Shown: positions 21,401 to 33,405, counted from the first letter of the stretch. The stretch: 64,000 nucleotides of DNA from Telmatactis stephensoni (GCA_029948255.1 JALIZF010001715.1:523501-587500), one strand, 5' to 3'. Notes: a model not told the origin generated them from the sequence alone. A program made the numbers and translations.

Positions 21401-24400
21401 CAACGTCGCCTACAGCTATCACATACACACCAACACCTTTGGCTTTCAGGAGTTCTGCTACTTGATGGGGTGGAGTGTAGTTGCCGTTAGTTGTCTGTAG
21501 GCCGTCAGTGACAAGTATACAGTACTGAAAATCAAACAGTCAGGTTAGTTCCTTACTGCTATGACAAAGGTCTTTCTACATTATAAATTATCATAGGGTT
21601 TCATTGTAAAGGTAAAGCAGCTAACGTTGGTAGATTCTTCAGCATGGAGCTGGTCTCCTAGGGCGCTGGTGTGTCCTCAGTTTACCCAATCTTTCCAACA
21701 GTGCTCTGTTGGGCATGTACGGGTATTTAAAGCTAATTAAAGCTCAACGGATTCGAGGGAAGTCAAAACATGAGAGGAGACCGGAGATCAAACTCAGGAC
21801 CTCTCACTCAGAAAGCCGCGCACTAACCAACTTAGAAACAACAGGAGACTAGAGAGTGAACTAGTTTGGGCTACTGTAGACCAGTAAACGTCACAGAACC
21901 ACTTTTTTAAGGCTCTGTCCCTTCGTTTCGGGTCGAGGCCCACTACGACCAAAAGTGGGGAAAGGGGCCTGGGGCCCGTTTCTAGAAAGGTCCGATATCT
22001 TGTTGGACCCGTTAACTTACCCGAGAAAGTTTGCGGGTGTTTCTCGAAGCGCACGTTATTTCTACGTTTACGGCTGCTCGCGCGCTCCCGTGATTTGTTT
22101 TCTTGTAAATCAACGTCCTGCTCGAAATATTTACTGGTCTTTTGAGAAACGGGCTCCTGGAAACGAGGTTTAACGTCATATTTAGAGCTCTATTGCCAAA
22201 CGTTTTAAAACAATACATATATCGGTGCAAAAGCCAAGAACTATGCATATATACCTTATTAACATTTCTCATGCCTTTTGTTTTCTCAAACAGTTCATCA
22301 TTTGCCATCTTTAAACCTTTATCAATGTACGTTTCCCCTGACATTTGACGTTCTAAGGTGCTGATTATTCTTTTTACGTTAGTAGAATGACGATGTACTC
22401 CCATGAAGTCATTAAAACCAATATTTAAAGTAGCATTAGTACTGAACGTCACTACACCCACGTGACTTCCTTCTTCTGATACGTCATAGACGTCCACCAA
22501 TCGCCGTACAGCATAGAGGAGTGTTTTCCAGTCCTTCTCACTGATACTGTCCGATGCGTCCAGGACCAAAGCTACATCAGCTGGTATGGGACACACAACT
22601 ATACAGATGACGGAAAACTGAATGTCTCAATGTCACATCATAATTTGTGTATCAAGTGCGCTCTGATTAGTTGATAACTGTATGATAATAGAGTACAATC
22701 GCACAGATGTCAACACAGAATCTTACGCGCGCTCTGATTGGTTGAAATATCTCGATAAAAATCATATAAAACAAATTAATAGATGCAATTTTTCCGTTAG
22801 TCTTTACTGTAAAAGATACACAGAACAAGTCAAAATGTCAGGCCACTCGTGACGTACTTTTTTGTTCTCATCACACTTAACGTGTTTATCTATTAGAGTA
22901 CAGACGCATGGAACAACAAAATCTATTTGTTAAATGAGTTGATTTTCTTAGTAAATGAAATGCATTACCTGTAGTTTCTGTCCTTGTACATCTAACACCA
23001 CATGTATCATTTGTTGGACAACACAGCTCTCCTGGTTGACAACCTTCTATAGGACACTCGTTGATTTGACCTCGACACTGGTCTTGCGATAGATAATTGT
23101 AGATCTTGGGACATGCTTGAATATCAACTAAAGTTCAATGAAACAGACTATCAACAGCAAGGTTGCCATGCACCGTTTATAAAATTACGCGCCTCGACAG
23201 ACCAAAATCTCGACTGGAAATTGGTCAATACATTCAAAAGGCTACCAAAAATCCAATTCAATATTCAGATAAAGGCAGAGTTTTCACCACCGATGTCTGA
23301 AAACTTTGTTGACGGTAGGCTACTGCCCAATTCTCAGGTGAAACGATTGTCTTGGGAGAGGGGGGAGGGGGAAGGAAGGGATTATGCAAATGATGGACAA
23401 TATATTTACAAATGAAAATAAAAACAATAGAGTAATCAAAAAGATCGAGAAGCAGTTAGAGTGGTTTTCATTAACCCGTGAAACAAAGTGTATTAGTTAA
23501 AGTGTGATAGTCAAATAACAACAAAAGAACACAATGGAATTAGGGTGTATTAGGGGGTGTTTACATGGCACTAGGATCATCCTAGCAGGCGAACCAGCTT
23601 TTACGTTTAGTTTACATGCCTGAAGCAACCCGAAGCAGAGTTCAAATAAATGAGTGATTACTCGTCCTAGGTCACCAGAACTACCACAGCGTCCCGACAT
23701 TTCCTAATCCTATATTGCGAAGTATCTCTACTTTGTCCGTTAATTTACATGACCGAAACATACTCCTAATGCTAGGATATTCCTACCGGCGAGACAGCAT
23801 GATCCTAGAAAGTAGGATGATTCTAGTACCCGAAGTGAAGACACACATTTCCATGTAAACAGAATGCAGTAAATGTATAGCAGGTAGGATGATTCGCTCG
23901 CTAGGATGATCCTAGTGCCATGTAAACACCCCCTTAAAGAGTGATACACTAAAGTGTGTTTCAATGAAAACCACAATGAAAACCACTCTATGAGCCATCG
24001 TCACAGGAAAAGTTACGTCTTTTTACGCCATGTAAATTGTTGCGTGTTACGTACAGAAATAGTATTCTGTTTTTTTGCATTACACGCAATGTTACGTACA
24101 GTGTTGCAGGAATGTACACATAACACGCAACAAATTGCACTGTGAAAAAAAGATTTTCCTGAAATGTTGGCGTTCTATTGTTGAGTACAAAGTTGCATGG
24201 TGTTCCCAGGCCCTTTATGAACGGACTCCTTCACGAAACGAATATCCTATATATAAAGTAGTAAATATGATTGCACGCAAATTTTCTCGCCATTGAACGG
24301 ATGTCGACGTAAAAGTAAGTTGATATATATCTTGGTTTAATTGATATTGCAGCCACTTGAACTTGAACAAAGTATAGAGAATTTATCTGCTAATTGGTAC

Positions 24401-25619
24401 ATTCTTCATGAAGACTCATGAAGATGCGTCAAGCAGACAACGTACTTAACAAGGTCACTAGGCCTTGTTTACACTTACGTGATGAACTAGACTGTAGCTA
24501 TGAGTTTGGTAGTGACCAAAATATTTAGAATTGCCGCAAAAGTTCTATCTTATGTTACATAAGTAAATATCTCAAATCTAAACACGACTTCAGAACCAGT
24601 AGTTTGTATGGACACTGTCAAGAAATCAGTGAGGTCAACACGCTGTAAATTCATTTCCCTTTCACCGCAAATTGCCTGTTGGCCCACACCTGTGTCAGTC
24701 CTCCATTCTATGTGGTATATGTATCAGTAGATTGTTTTTGTGGCTGGTGAGAGGAATGTCTATACAACAGAATACAGGTGTGAGGGATCAATATACGAAT
24801 CAATAAGCATAGAAATCGTATCCTTTCTTGTCGGACCATTCGAATCCATGCAAGTAAGGCAGATGAGTAATTGTGTAGATTAACATGTTCTCTTAAATAT
24901 TCAAACAGTTTCGCTTTTGGGGGTTCAAAGTAACATCTAATACTATGACTCTTTGTTCGGTGCCCCGTGACTCCACCTTAACTAGCGTGACGTAAACGAG
25001 AAAAATATTATGCGGTTTAACTGGCAGTTATTAGGAGATTAATAATAATACATTAATGAGAGCTCCTTTTTCTTTTGGTTTACCACTCTGTTCAAATGCG
25101 ATTCTTATCCGAAGCGAATCTGTATTGCATAAAAACAAAACAAAGTTTGTCACACCAACTCGTAATCATATCATTTCCCTGTCTCGGCTGTACGTTGAAC
25201 CGCGCGGCATTAAGTTGGTTTGAAAAGAAACATTTGAAAGTTAGAAAAATAACTTACGCTACAGAAACACAATATTGCAGCACTGTATACAAACCAGAAT
25301 TGTGAATAGTTTTATAAGAATAAAGAATAACCACAGTTCACGTGATAATTGAATTCCGTACAAATGAACAGACAGTCATTAAGGAACAATTGTCCTTTTG
25401 ACGGCAAATATATCTGTCAGTATGTATATCATCAAAAACTATTACAGTATTTCATGCACTTTAATTTAAATAAACTTTCAATTGTGATTGCATTAAGTAT
25501 TTTACATAATGTGGTTTACATTACTATTTCCTTCAAAACTTACCTTTCCCTTCCACACGGCTTGTAGCTACTACCAAGACGAGGGCAACCCTGCCTAGGA
25601 ACAAGCCTAGAGTCCACAT
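15411..25619 (-). CDS. Secreted multi-VWA / WAP domain protein, 11 exons
   Basis: Exons in transcript order: 25619-25544, 23127-22969, 22598-22255, 21524-21290, 20681-20342, 19635-19406, 19096-18708, 18207-18027, 17460-17254, 16400-16060, 15710-15411. All junctions are GT-AG and phases agree, giving about 933 aa. Residues 1-25 are a signal peptide (GRVALVLVVATSRVEG). Two eight-Cys WAP-like modules with an adjacent CC pair lie at 26-78 and 652-720. Four von Willebrand A domains start near 79, 272, 462 and 721. VWA1 has an intact MIDAS (LVLDASDSIS); VWA2 and VWA3 have variants; VWA4 has ENTSG and probably lacks metal binding. VWA proteins mediate adhesion in the extracellular matrix and WAP modules are often protease inhibitors. 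This gene resembles matrilin- or coadhesin-type matrix proteins but I cannot name an orthologue. The last exon may instead splice at 15470 (weak GTAGTC donor) to an unseen exon. Confidence 0.88.
17080..17235. repeat. Dispersed repeat with CCGTACCGTGACC-like motifs
   Basis: Shares CCTGTCGTAACCGTACCGTG and GTCATAGGAAATCTGCTCTATT with a piece at 29045-29105. Related, shorter pieces are seen near 15820-15865 and 52975-53015. It lies in an intron of the VWA/WAP gene and is probably an old MITE family. Confidence 0.5.
17577..17780 (+). repeat. GTTGGTTGG-rich simple repeat
   Basis: A degenerate run of GTTGGT/GGTTGG units in an intron of the VWA/WAP gene. The reverse-complement type (CCAACCAA) occurs at about 13733-13800. 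Confidence 0.65.
18442..18670 (+). repeat. tRNA-derived SINE copy in a VWA/WAP intron
   Basis: AGCAAGGATGG head, box B GGGTTCGATTCCCAG, body TTTTGACTTCTTTCCATTCC, ending in AAATAAATTAG. Inserted antisense to the host gene, 38 bp from the donor of the exon 18708-19096. Confidence 0.72.
21655..21840 (-). repeat. tRNA-derived SINE copy, inverted
   Basis: On the minus strand it reads GTTGGTTAGTGCGCGGC, then a degraded box B (CTGAGTTTGATCTCC) and the family body. It lies in an intron of the VWA/WAP gene, in the sense orientation of that gene. Confidence 0.65.
22640..22910. repeat. Dispersed repeat shared with 46920-47345
   Basis: Contains GCGCGCTCTGATTGGTTGAA, ATATAAAAC, CTCGTGACGTACTT and ATCTATTAGAGTACAGAC. 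The copy at about 46920-47345 has the same blocks in order. Here the site TCTATTAGAG is uninterrupted; the other copy carries a MITE at that point. Confidence 0.6.
23459..23988. mobile_element. Tc1/mariner-type MITE interrupted by another MITE
   Basis: Termini GAGTGGTTTTCATT and its inverse AATGAAAACCACTC, flanked by TA (23457-23458, 23989-23990). The internal text GTGAAACAAAGTGTATTAG is like the element at 26360. A 381-bp MITE (23553-23933) sits inside it, so this one is older. Confidence 0.7.
23553..23933. mobile_element. Harbinger-type MITE (TTA duplication), full copy
   Basis: Long terminal inverted repeats begin GGGGGTGTTTACATGGCACT and continue with AGGATCATCCTAG-type palindromic motifs. 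The ends are flanked by TTA (23550-23552 and 23934-23936), the target size and sequence typical of PIF/Harbinger. Related copies lie at 47262-47330 and 62987-63695. Confidence 0.8.
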
Positions 25620-26359
25620 TGTAGCCACCAAGGACGCTACCAGTCCCGTCAGTAAAACCTACACAGCCGACGAGCATAGGAATGTAAAAATACTCACAAA
25701 AAACCGATTGTAGCTTGTCAATCATTGGCAGTTGACCTTTTTATGGCCGATTTTTTGGGATCATATTTTTGGTCTATCAGCAAGCCATAAAGTGTTTTGC
25801 TGTTCTTAATTTATCAACTCTACCATCATTTACAGTTATTTTCCATTGGTCAGTCCCGTAATTGCAAGTCCCGTAATTACAAGTCGATTAATGCCAATCT
25901 CCTTCGCAGCCGTGTGATAGCTAGCAATAAATACGATAACTGATGACCCACCGCAAGTGTATTCAAATGAAAAACGCAATCACGCGAAATGAAAAATTGT
26001 TTACTTTTTGCTCCACTTCAGGTGCATCATTATTATTAGCTATGACCTTGTATTGATATACTACCTATTACATTTATTTTACTCATTTGTTAAGTTTTGA
26101 GTGAATTAAAGTAATGTAAATTTGAAGTTGTTCAATAAATAGAAAACGTGCGTGCGTGCTGTGTGCAGATTTAGAGCACGCTGGGATTGATCTCAACACG
26201 AGAGAAGTGTTAAGAGAAGCTCATCAACGCTTGTCGAGCGTTCTGATTAATCGCCAAGTGCTTTGTGCTGTGTGTGCAGATTTAGAGTTCGCGGTATTCG
26301 CGTCCTTCGCCCAATGAAAGCGCGCGTTATATCTTATAATGTATACTACGCCTGTGCTA

Positions 26360-26500
26360 GAGTGATAGCACTTAACCCGTGAAACAAAATCTAATAGTCA
26401 AATTGTAGTAGTCAAATAGACACAAAGGAAAACAATTGAATTAGGGACTGCTAATGTGTATTAGTCTAATATCTATTTCACAGGTTAAGTATCATCACTC
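26360..26500. mobile_element. Tc1/mariner-type MITE
   Basis: A 141-bp unit with inverted termini GAGTGATAGCACTTAACCCG / ...AGTATCATCACTC, flanked by TA on both sides (26358-26359, 26501-26502). Related to 11450-11593. Confidence 0.72.
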
Positions 26501-27010
26501 TAATTAGCCCTGTCTTAATTTAAGTTCTACGATTTTGAACACTAAAATCAGTTTTAGAATTTAATACATCACAAATTTAGCACAAGCAAATAATCGTACT
26601 GCTCGTCATGTGATCGCGAAGAGATTACGTCAATAGAATGCATAAAGATATCGCATTTTGAATAGGACGGAGCTGTCAGCAACACAACGAAATGGGATAT
26701 AAACACCTGGAATATCGTGTCTATGGAGACATAAGTGATCACCTTTTATTGCTATAACACTTTCAACGTCTTGTTCCAGCCATGTCTCTGTCTTCTGATT
26801 TCAACGACATGGTAGCCAGCCAATCAGGGCACACCTCATGTTCCTGCTTTTCTTGCTCTCTACATGAATGCACGCTTGTTTTACATTGCTTAAAATTATA
26901 GAGAAGCAACAATACTAGTTTTTTTGGCTCCCGAAAGTTATGCTTTTCTACCACTGTTTCCCACAGGACGCTCTTTTGCAACTTCAACCCTGAAGAACGC
27001 CACAGCGTAT

Positions 27011-27057
27011 CCCGGGGAGCTCCATTGTAAAAGGATCGGGTATGCTCGTCGAAAATT
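27011..27057 (+). repeat. Isolated terminus of a CCCGGGG-ended hAT-like MITE
   Basis: CCCGGGGAGCTCCATTGTAA then AAGGATCGGGTATGCTCGTCG. This matches the left end of the complete element at 31527. The opposite end is not present; the foldback at 27058 begins directly after it. Confidence 0.6.
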
Positions 27058-27435
27058 GTCCAGTGCCAGGCCTCTTTTTATCCCGCTCCGCTTCGGTAAA
27101 ACAGAGTCCAGAAGAACTTGCATGCGCATGCGTTACATGAACCAATCAGACACCGTAAAATTTTGGTGTAACCAGGTTACAAAGCTATCGTTGAAATTTA
27201 TCTGAATTAAATCAGCTATATGGAGTTAAGCATGCCTTCACTTTTACGAAGCACACGTTTTTGCCCAAATTTACGCAAATCCAAGCCCTGTATGACTTGT
27301 CAAAAGGCCTTGCAACCAGGTCACACCAAAATTAAATACGTTGTCTGATTGGTTCATGTAACGCATGCGCGTGCAAGTTCTTCTGGACTCTGTTTTACCG
27401 AAGCGGAGCGGGGTAAAAAGAGGCCTGAGTCTGGA
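27058..27435. mobile_element. Foldback element with ~120-bp inverted arms
   Basis: The left arm (about 27058-27181) and right arm (about 27314-27435) are inverted copies. Shared pieces include AGGCCTCTTTTTA/TAAAAAGAGGCCT, CAGAGTCCAGAAGAACTTGC and its inverse, and the CATGAACCAATCAGAC block. Some sequence differences separate the arms. No coding capacity. Confidence 0.75.
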
Positions 27436-28103
27436 CTAAACCCGTGCTTGTAGCCGATTATCACAGCGTATCAATGTAACCAATGTCGGCCATAAGTCGA
27501 CCTTCTGGCATTGCTTGCTGGCGAATTAATAAAACTCAGTTATGTGAATTAATAAAGCTCATGTCTGCTTTGAATCGATATATCGACTCCCTGCAGCGGT
27601 TCGTGCCTACAGACCTGAGTGAATAAGTTAACGTTAACACGCTATCAACTGAGGGTTTGGGTTGCATAAAGGACCAATCCTTATCCATGTTTAAAGTTAT
27701 TTGCATATTATCCACTGTATAAGGATTTATTCAAATGGATAGCGCTACTCACCTTTCCAAGGCCTGATCGGTTTTATGAACGACCATCACTTACATTTTA
27801 CTCTCCAAACATATCGAAAAAGGGCGTCTTTTGAGTAGATAATAATAGTAATAAACTTTATTCAAGTGTCGTATTATTACTTTAGCCTTTAACACTAATT
27901 AGGGACACTGTAAAAAAATAATAATAGAAAGAAATAAAACTCCAATATAAAAAATAACATCTAAAATCTCAATATATGTACAATTTAAAATGAGTAAAAT
28001 TTAAGAACTACGTGATATGCCAGGGCCTGTGGAGGGGGAGGGACTGTAGTTTTTCCCTTTTCCCATACTAGTCGAGTCTTTTATATTTTCTAACCTTAGC
28101 CCA

Positions 28104-28385
28104 TCACTTTTTCCATACTAGTTTCTTACATAGCCCCACCACTTTTAGGGTGCTCCGCGGACTCTCTATGCATTCTGATCCACATTTGTCGGCATCCATT
28201 AGTTCAAAACTGTTAATTTCACATAACGATCTTACGTTTTCAGGTAATCGTCGCCATAAATACAGATCTGAATATTTTTGCCTTCTGCTTGTGAAGGATT
28301 TTCTTTTCAGGTGAAACCCTCTGCACGATTTTTTAAAGACAAACATCCCATTGTTTATCATTCCGAAATCGAAAAGAACTATCAC
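28104..28385 (-). pseudogene. Non-LTR retrotransposon (LINE) 3' fragment
   Basis: The minus-strand frame contains SDLYLWRRLPENVRSLCEIN followed by SFELM. This resembles the W-x-x-LP-x-x-(I/V)R-x-x-x-x-x-x-SF motif near the C-terminus of CR1/Jockey-type reverse transcriptase ORFs. Only about 90 codons remain and no RT catalytic motif is visible, so it is a 5'-truncated dead copy. Confidence 0.5.
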
Positions 28386-30930
28386 AAAAAATGTACTTTG
28401 CAGCCTTATTAAATACTACTTAAAAGACCATCTTGATAATTATATTGTCAACAAATAAAAGTGATTAAAGTCGATCAAATGTCAAGTACTGTTTACTTTT
28501 CACTAAACACTTTTGATCAGCAATTCAACGTTTGAGAACTGAGAATGTTTTAGAAAATATCCTGTACACGGAAAACACGAGAGATTGTATTTCGTCACAA
28601 TGTACTTAAAATTTGATGGTGAAATTCTTAATCTTTATGTTAACATTGAATATTAATTTATATGTGCACTCTTTCACTAGACACTCTCCTGCCATCATTT
28701 AAGCACAAGTATCATTAGCTCACTGAAATGTTGATAGCTTACTTCAGGGCCATATCATAGCCAGACTGAAATGTTTACCGAAACAATCTTCCGAAGACGG
28801 AAGCAACTAGGGTGTTCGGGATCGGAGCATATGCTCCTCCGAAAAATTTTGAAATTCAAACCCTCGGAAATGCGATATCCAGCGTTTTGAGGGGCATTTG
28901 CGACATATTTATTGCAAAGAAAAAGAAGAGAAAGAGCATATCTGATATAAGATAGTATAGAAAAGAAAGTGTTATTTTGTTTTGTTTTGTTTTGTTTTTC
29001 ATATTGTGCCTGGCAGTGTGATGACTATAATATCATTTGCAATTCCTGCCGTAACCGTGCCGTGACCGTGCGGTGCCGTTTTCACAGTCATACGAAATCT
29101 ACTCTATTGATTATATATATTTTGAATTTTTGACTTGCAAATTTTATAAATATGAATGACTGCAGAAGGGCTTTTCTAGCCTGAGCATTTGGCCCCTTAT
29201 GGGAGAGGGGAGGAGAGGGACAGGACGGGGAGGGTGATAAAGGGGGATGATTCTGATCTTTCCCTGTTCACTCCTCTTCCGTCCCGTCCTGCCCCTCTCC
29301 TCTCCCAAGAGTGCCTTTAATACTGGGCTAGGACTTTCCCCTCCGCATGGATTTTTTCTTTGCTTTCTTCTTTGCACGATTGCTTTCTTTCTTTTTCCAT
29401 GGCATAAATTTGCCCCCCTTTCCCCCCCCAAAAAAAACACTTTCCTAATGGTCCGTCCCTAAGTAACAGTATCGTATCTTGGGATCACAAAGTCTGAATT
29501 ACGTAAATTATATAGTTAGTGTCCGGCCTTTCAAATAACTCTGTAATGTACTTTGGAGACATTATTCCATTTTTTGACCTTAAATATCAGACTTGCCAAA
29601 TCTTGCAGTCTTTTATTATATAATGTTGGTAGGTTTGCTTTCTTCAACAGCTTTTACTTAAAGCCTTCTCTTGTATCCTTTCCAATTTACGCTTGTCAGA
29701 CTATACGTAAAATGCAATACAATACAATGATTTCCAGTTTGTACCATTAATTATAATTTACATACATCATTTTTATATATAATTATCTATAAACACGAGA
29801 AAGGATATGGGCCATCTGAGCTCATCTGAATAGGTTAACTAATCGAGCAGATGGCCCTAAATATGTTTTTTTTTACATACAAACAAATGACATAAATACA
29901 AATATATAAATTGTATAGGAAACAATGGATAACGATAAAACGTGCCGGTACAATATTGGATAAATAAATAGTGATGGTAATATAATTAGAAAAAAGATTA
30001 GAAAAAGAAGAAAAGAAAAAATTAGTAGAGACTTCAAACCTTTTTGTGGATACCGCCGAGCGAGAGGTCAAAGATTTAACAGTAATTGGTGAAGTCTTGT
30101 GCAAGTGTAGTCGGTGTGCATGATTTAGAACATGTGTTATCCATCATTTTTAGATCGTGGTATAAAGGTCTACCCATGGTATCGACTGCACAGCTCTTAT
30201 TGGTCCAATTGGCTGGTAAATTTCCATAGTCTGATAACCTCGACTGAAAAACAACGTAAAGTAACTTAATTTCATCTGCGCTTGGTTAATTACTCTTAAA
30301 CACTGACACTTCTCTAATTCCTGGACGGCTGGGTTCAAAACACACTGTAATGATAATAATGTGATAATGACTTTTCACGAGTTGCTTTGATTACATCCAT
30401 TCTGCGATAATCACACACACACATGCACAGTTCTCGACCAATCAGGGATACACGTCCAAATTTACATACTTCATGCGAACATTTGAATCATTTGAAGATT
30501 ATGTGGATCCTATTCATGAAATAAATAGTGAAATGTTTTCTTCCAACAATTTTTGGACAAATGGAACCTCTCCCTGATGAATAGCGTTGCGCAGCGGTAC
30601 TAAAATTAGCCCGCGTAAGTTACATGACTCAGACAAACATTATGAATCTCAAATCGTACTGAATAGAACACAAGAAACCTACATTTTATTATGAAAACGT
30701 TGCAGTTATGTTTAAAAAATGGGCATTAAAATCCAAAGTACCGAAATCGGGCTCAAGGAGATGAGTTTGGTTTGTTTGTCTGAAGTTGTGACGTCACTGT
30801 TGCGCTATTATGCGAGCTTTTCACTTGAACACCGGCACAAGGGGTTAGTGGGCATATTATTCTTGACAGTTGAAGCTCTGCAACAATTTGCTGCAACAAC
30901 GTCAATAACGACATCCCACACGGCGTCTAT

Positions 30931-31106
30931 TATTATAAGTAATACTATGACCCTGAGGGATATTAGTGATTAAATGTCCCCGAAGCCGAGGGAGGTTTAG
31001 TGGAAGTCCCGAGGCCGTAGGCCGAGGGACTTTTACTAAACCTCCCGAGGCTGAGGGGACATTTAATCACTAATATCCCGAAGAAGTCATGGTATTACTT
31101 ATAATA
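30931..31106. mobile_element. Near-perfect hairpin (foldback) repeat
   Basis: Arms of about 85 bp with few mismatches: TATTATAAGTAATACTATGA at the left pairs with TCATGGTATTACTTATAATA at the right, and GATTAAATGTCCCC pairs with GGGGACATTTAATC. The centre is a short GGCCGTAGGCCG palindrome near 31019. As a single strand it would form a stable stem of about 85 bp. Confidence 0.85.
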
Positions 31107-31526
31107 CCATGATCACCGAGGAAATAAACGAAAATATACTTCACTGTTTGTTCATCCAAAACTTGAAAATATTATACAATTCTTTTACCAATTGTGCGTA
31201 ACCCTGTTCTCTGGGGACTTTCGAAAATATATTTCTTTGTTATATACTTACAATGAACAAGTATTTATAGGTTGTTAATCAATTCGAAAGCTAAATTGTT
31301 TTTCATAATGCTTTCTTTGCTTCGTTATGCCTATGCGCAAAATAGAATGCATACATCCCACACGCGTAAGAGTGTGCAGTGGTAAGAGGTATCGGTGCGT
31401 TACAAAGTTATAGAGTTTCGGGACAGCGTGCAAAGTTGTCCCGATCGTCCCGATGATTGATATATGAGATACAACGCAAAGCACATTCATGATAACTAGT
31501 GAGCAATCCAAAGTGGATCTGAAAAG

Positions 31527-32041
31527 CCCGGGGGAGGGGGGGGGACTCCATTGTAAAAGGATCGGGTATGCTCGTCGGATTAAATTTTCAAAAATACCCA
31601 TAAAAGATACCGGAAGTCTTTTAAAAAGGGAGTGTCCGGACGATTTTTTAACCCCTAAGAGATACCAGCGATAACAAGCTAATGAACATTATTATTATGA
31701 ACACAAAATTGGATGGTCGACATGCTTTTGTTGGGCAAATTTCTTCCATTTGAGATAGCCTGTGAACAGGCTCTCTGGGGGTGGGGGAGGGGAAGGGAAG
31801 GGAAAGGAGAAGGGGAGGGGAGGGGAGCCTGTTCACAGGCTAATTTGAGAACAAGATATTATAAGCGATGGTCTCTTTTTATACCCTAAAAGGTACCAGG
31901 AAATGCTAAAACCCTAAACTTAAATTTTAACACTCTACTAAAATATACCGAATCGCTGATTTTTACCCCTGATCGAGAGATACGAGGAGCATAACCGATC
32001 CTTTTACAATGGAGTCTTCCCCGAGTCCCCCCCCCCCCGGG
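31527..32041. mobile_element. hAT-like MITE with 8-bp duplication
   Basis: Ends start CCCGGGGG and are followed inward by GACTCCATTGTAAAAGGATC in both orientations. The flanking 8-bp CTGAAAAG is duplicated exactly (31519-31526 and 32042-32049). Eight-base duplications are typical of hAT elements. The 515-bp unit has no transposase. A smaller inverted repeat is nested at 31756-31842. Confidence 0.8.
31756..31842. repeat. Short inverted repeat TAGCCTGTGAACAGGCTC
   Basis: TAGCCTGTGAACAGGCTC at the left and its inverse GAGCCTGTTCACAGGCTA at the right enclose a G/A-rich spacer. Each arm is itself near-palindromic. Probably a tiny insertion in the hAT-like MITE. Confidence 0.7.
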
Positions 32042-33174
32042 CTGAAAAGACACCAACAGTCATGCAAGATCGATGCATCACTTTCCACCAGACCTATAAT
32101 ATCATTAATAAATCAGGCGAGAGACAGACGACCAACGTCAAACCCCTAGAACAGCAAGGCCAGGCTCTAAATAAAATTCAGGGACTGTTGATTACGCTAC
32201 AACCTGCCTTTGCCTGGTTTACCAAATGCATGCTGCGACAAATTTACAATCAGTCACGCCCTTTCGAGCAAAAAGAGGCGTTGTACCCTAGAGGCATGAT
32301 GGTATTGGCGATCTATTAACCTCACTAATCAGCAAAGTGTGCAAGAACGTCTAGGCTGAACCACACCTGCAACTACTTGATAACGAAAGATTTAATATCT
32401 AAGAACCGCGGTCACAAGCCCCGAAGCTAGACTAGACAATTAAGGCAGGTCACTAGATATGAAGGCAAGAGTTACTGCATTTTTTATGTTAGAGTGACAC
32501 GTGTTAATTCCAATTGTAACCAGAACGAGCCAACGTCAAGGATCTTCAAAGAAGACGAGAATAAAAAGAAGAGGAAATCTCAACAGCCAGTACTGGATAT
32601 CGAAATGGGGAGGTTTACACAATTCGTCTTTGGTGTAAATGGCGGATGGGAGCTGAATGTCATACGTTCTTGAATCTAGCTGAGAAACTTTCAAGAAAGA
32701 ACGGCGAGTCATATGCTACAGTGATCATAGACCACTTTCAAAAATGGCGGCCTAGTACATGAGAACGAGGCCACAAAGGCCTTGTTACCAGAAAATAAGC
32801 GTGGCGACACTTCTATTGCTATCAAAGACGATGTGTTCCTTTTCCTTTTAAAATACCTATTTTATGTGCATTTTACAGGATAATTTTTATATATTTAGAA
32901 TCATTTGATGCGATGTTGAATTTGGAGGCCTTTCAGGCCTCGTTATCGTGAACAATGAGCCCGCCATTTTTGAAAGTCGTCTATAAGGTTAGCAACTCAC
33001 TGTGTTTTCATTTTGATTTTCATTCGTGCGTACAAGGGCCACGAGATCAAGATAAACATATTTACGATAAAATCAGAGTGCGTGTAATATACCAATTATC
33101 AGCCCTTTGAAGGCTACGGTTACAAAAATCATACCGTACCTATTGCTACTCATAACTGATATAGCGCTCTGATT

Positions 33175-33385
33175 CGCCCGAGGGTGCGTGACCAGCAAAC
33201 GCACATTTTGTAACCAATCAAATCATAAAATGGTAATGGTAAAAACTTGCCTGATGTGCTGTGTGCAGATTTTAGAGCACTTGGTCATTGGCTTCGCCTT
33301 GTGTCTCTGTGAACAAATCTCTCGTATTCTGATCATCCCAGTGTACTCTAAATCTGCACACAACACTTCTATTGGCAGGCGAGAC
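33175..33385. repeat. Inverted repeat with GTGTGCAGATTTAGAG motif
   Basis: GTGCTGTGTGCAGATTTTAG at 33256 is answered by CTCTAAATCTGCACACAACA near 33348. The same motif occurs twice in direct orientation at 26155-26290, so this is a dispersed family. It ends about 20 bp from the ADAL polyadenylation signal. Confidence 0.5.
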
Positions 33386-33405
33386 AACCTGTATACAAAG
33401 AAGTG

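Larger units (their letters stand above)
25620..33400. other. Intergenic region dominated by decayed repeats
   Basis: Between the start of the VWA/WAP gene and the ADAL 3' end I see no convincing gene. It holds MITEs, foldbacks and a LINE fragment (listed separately) and purine-rich simple tracts near 29200-29420. The first few hundred bases should contain the VWA/WAP promoter, but no specific motif is supported. Confidence 0.6.
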
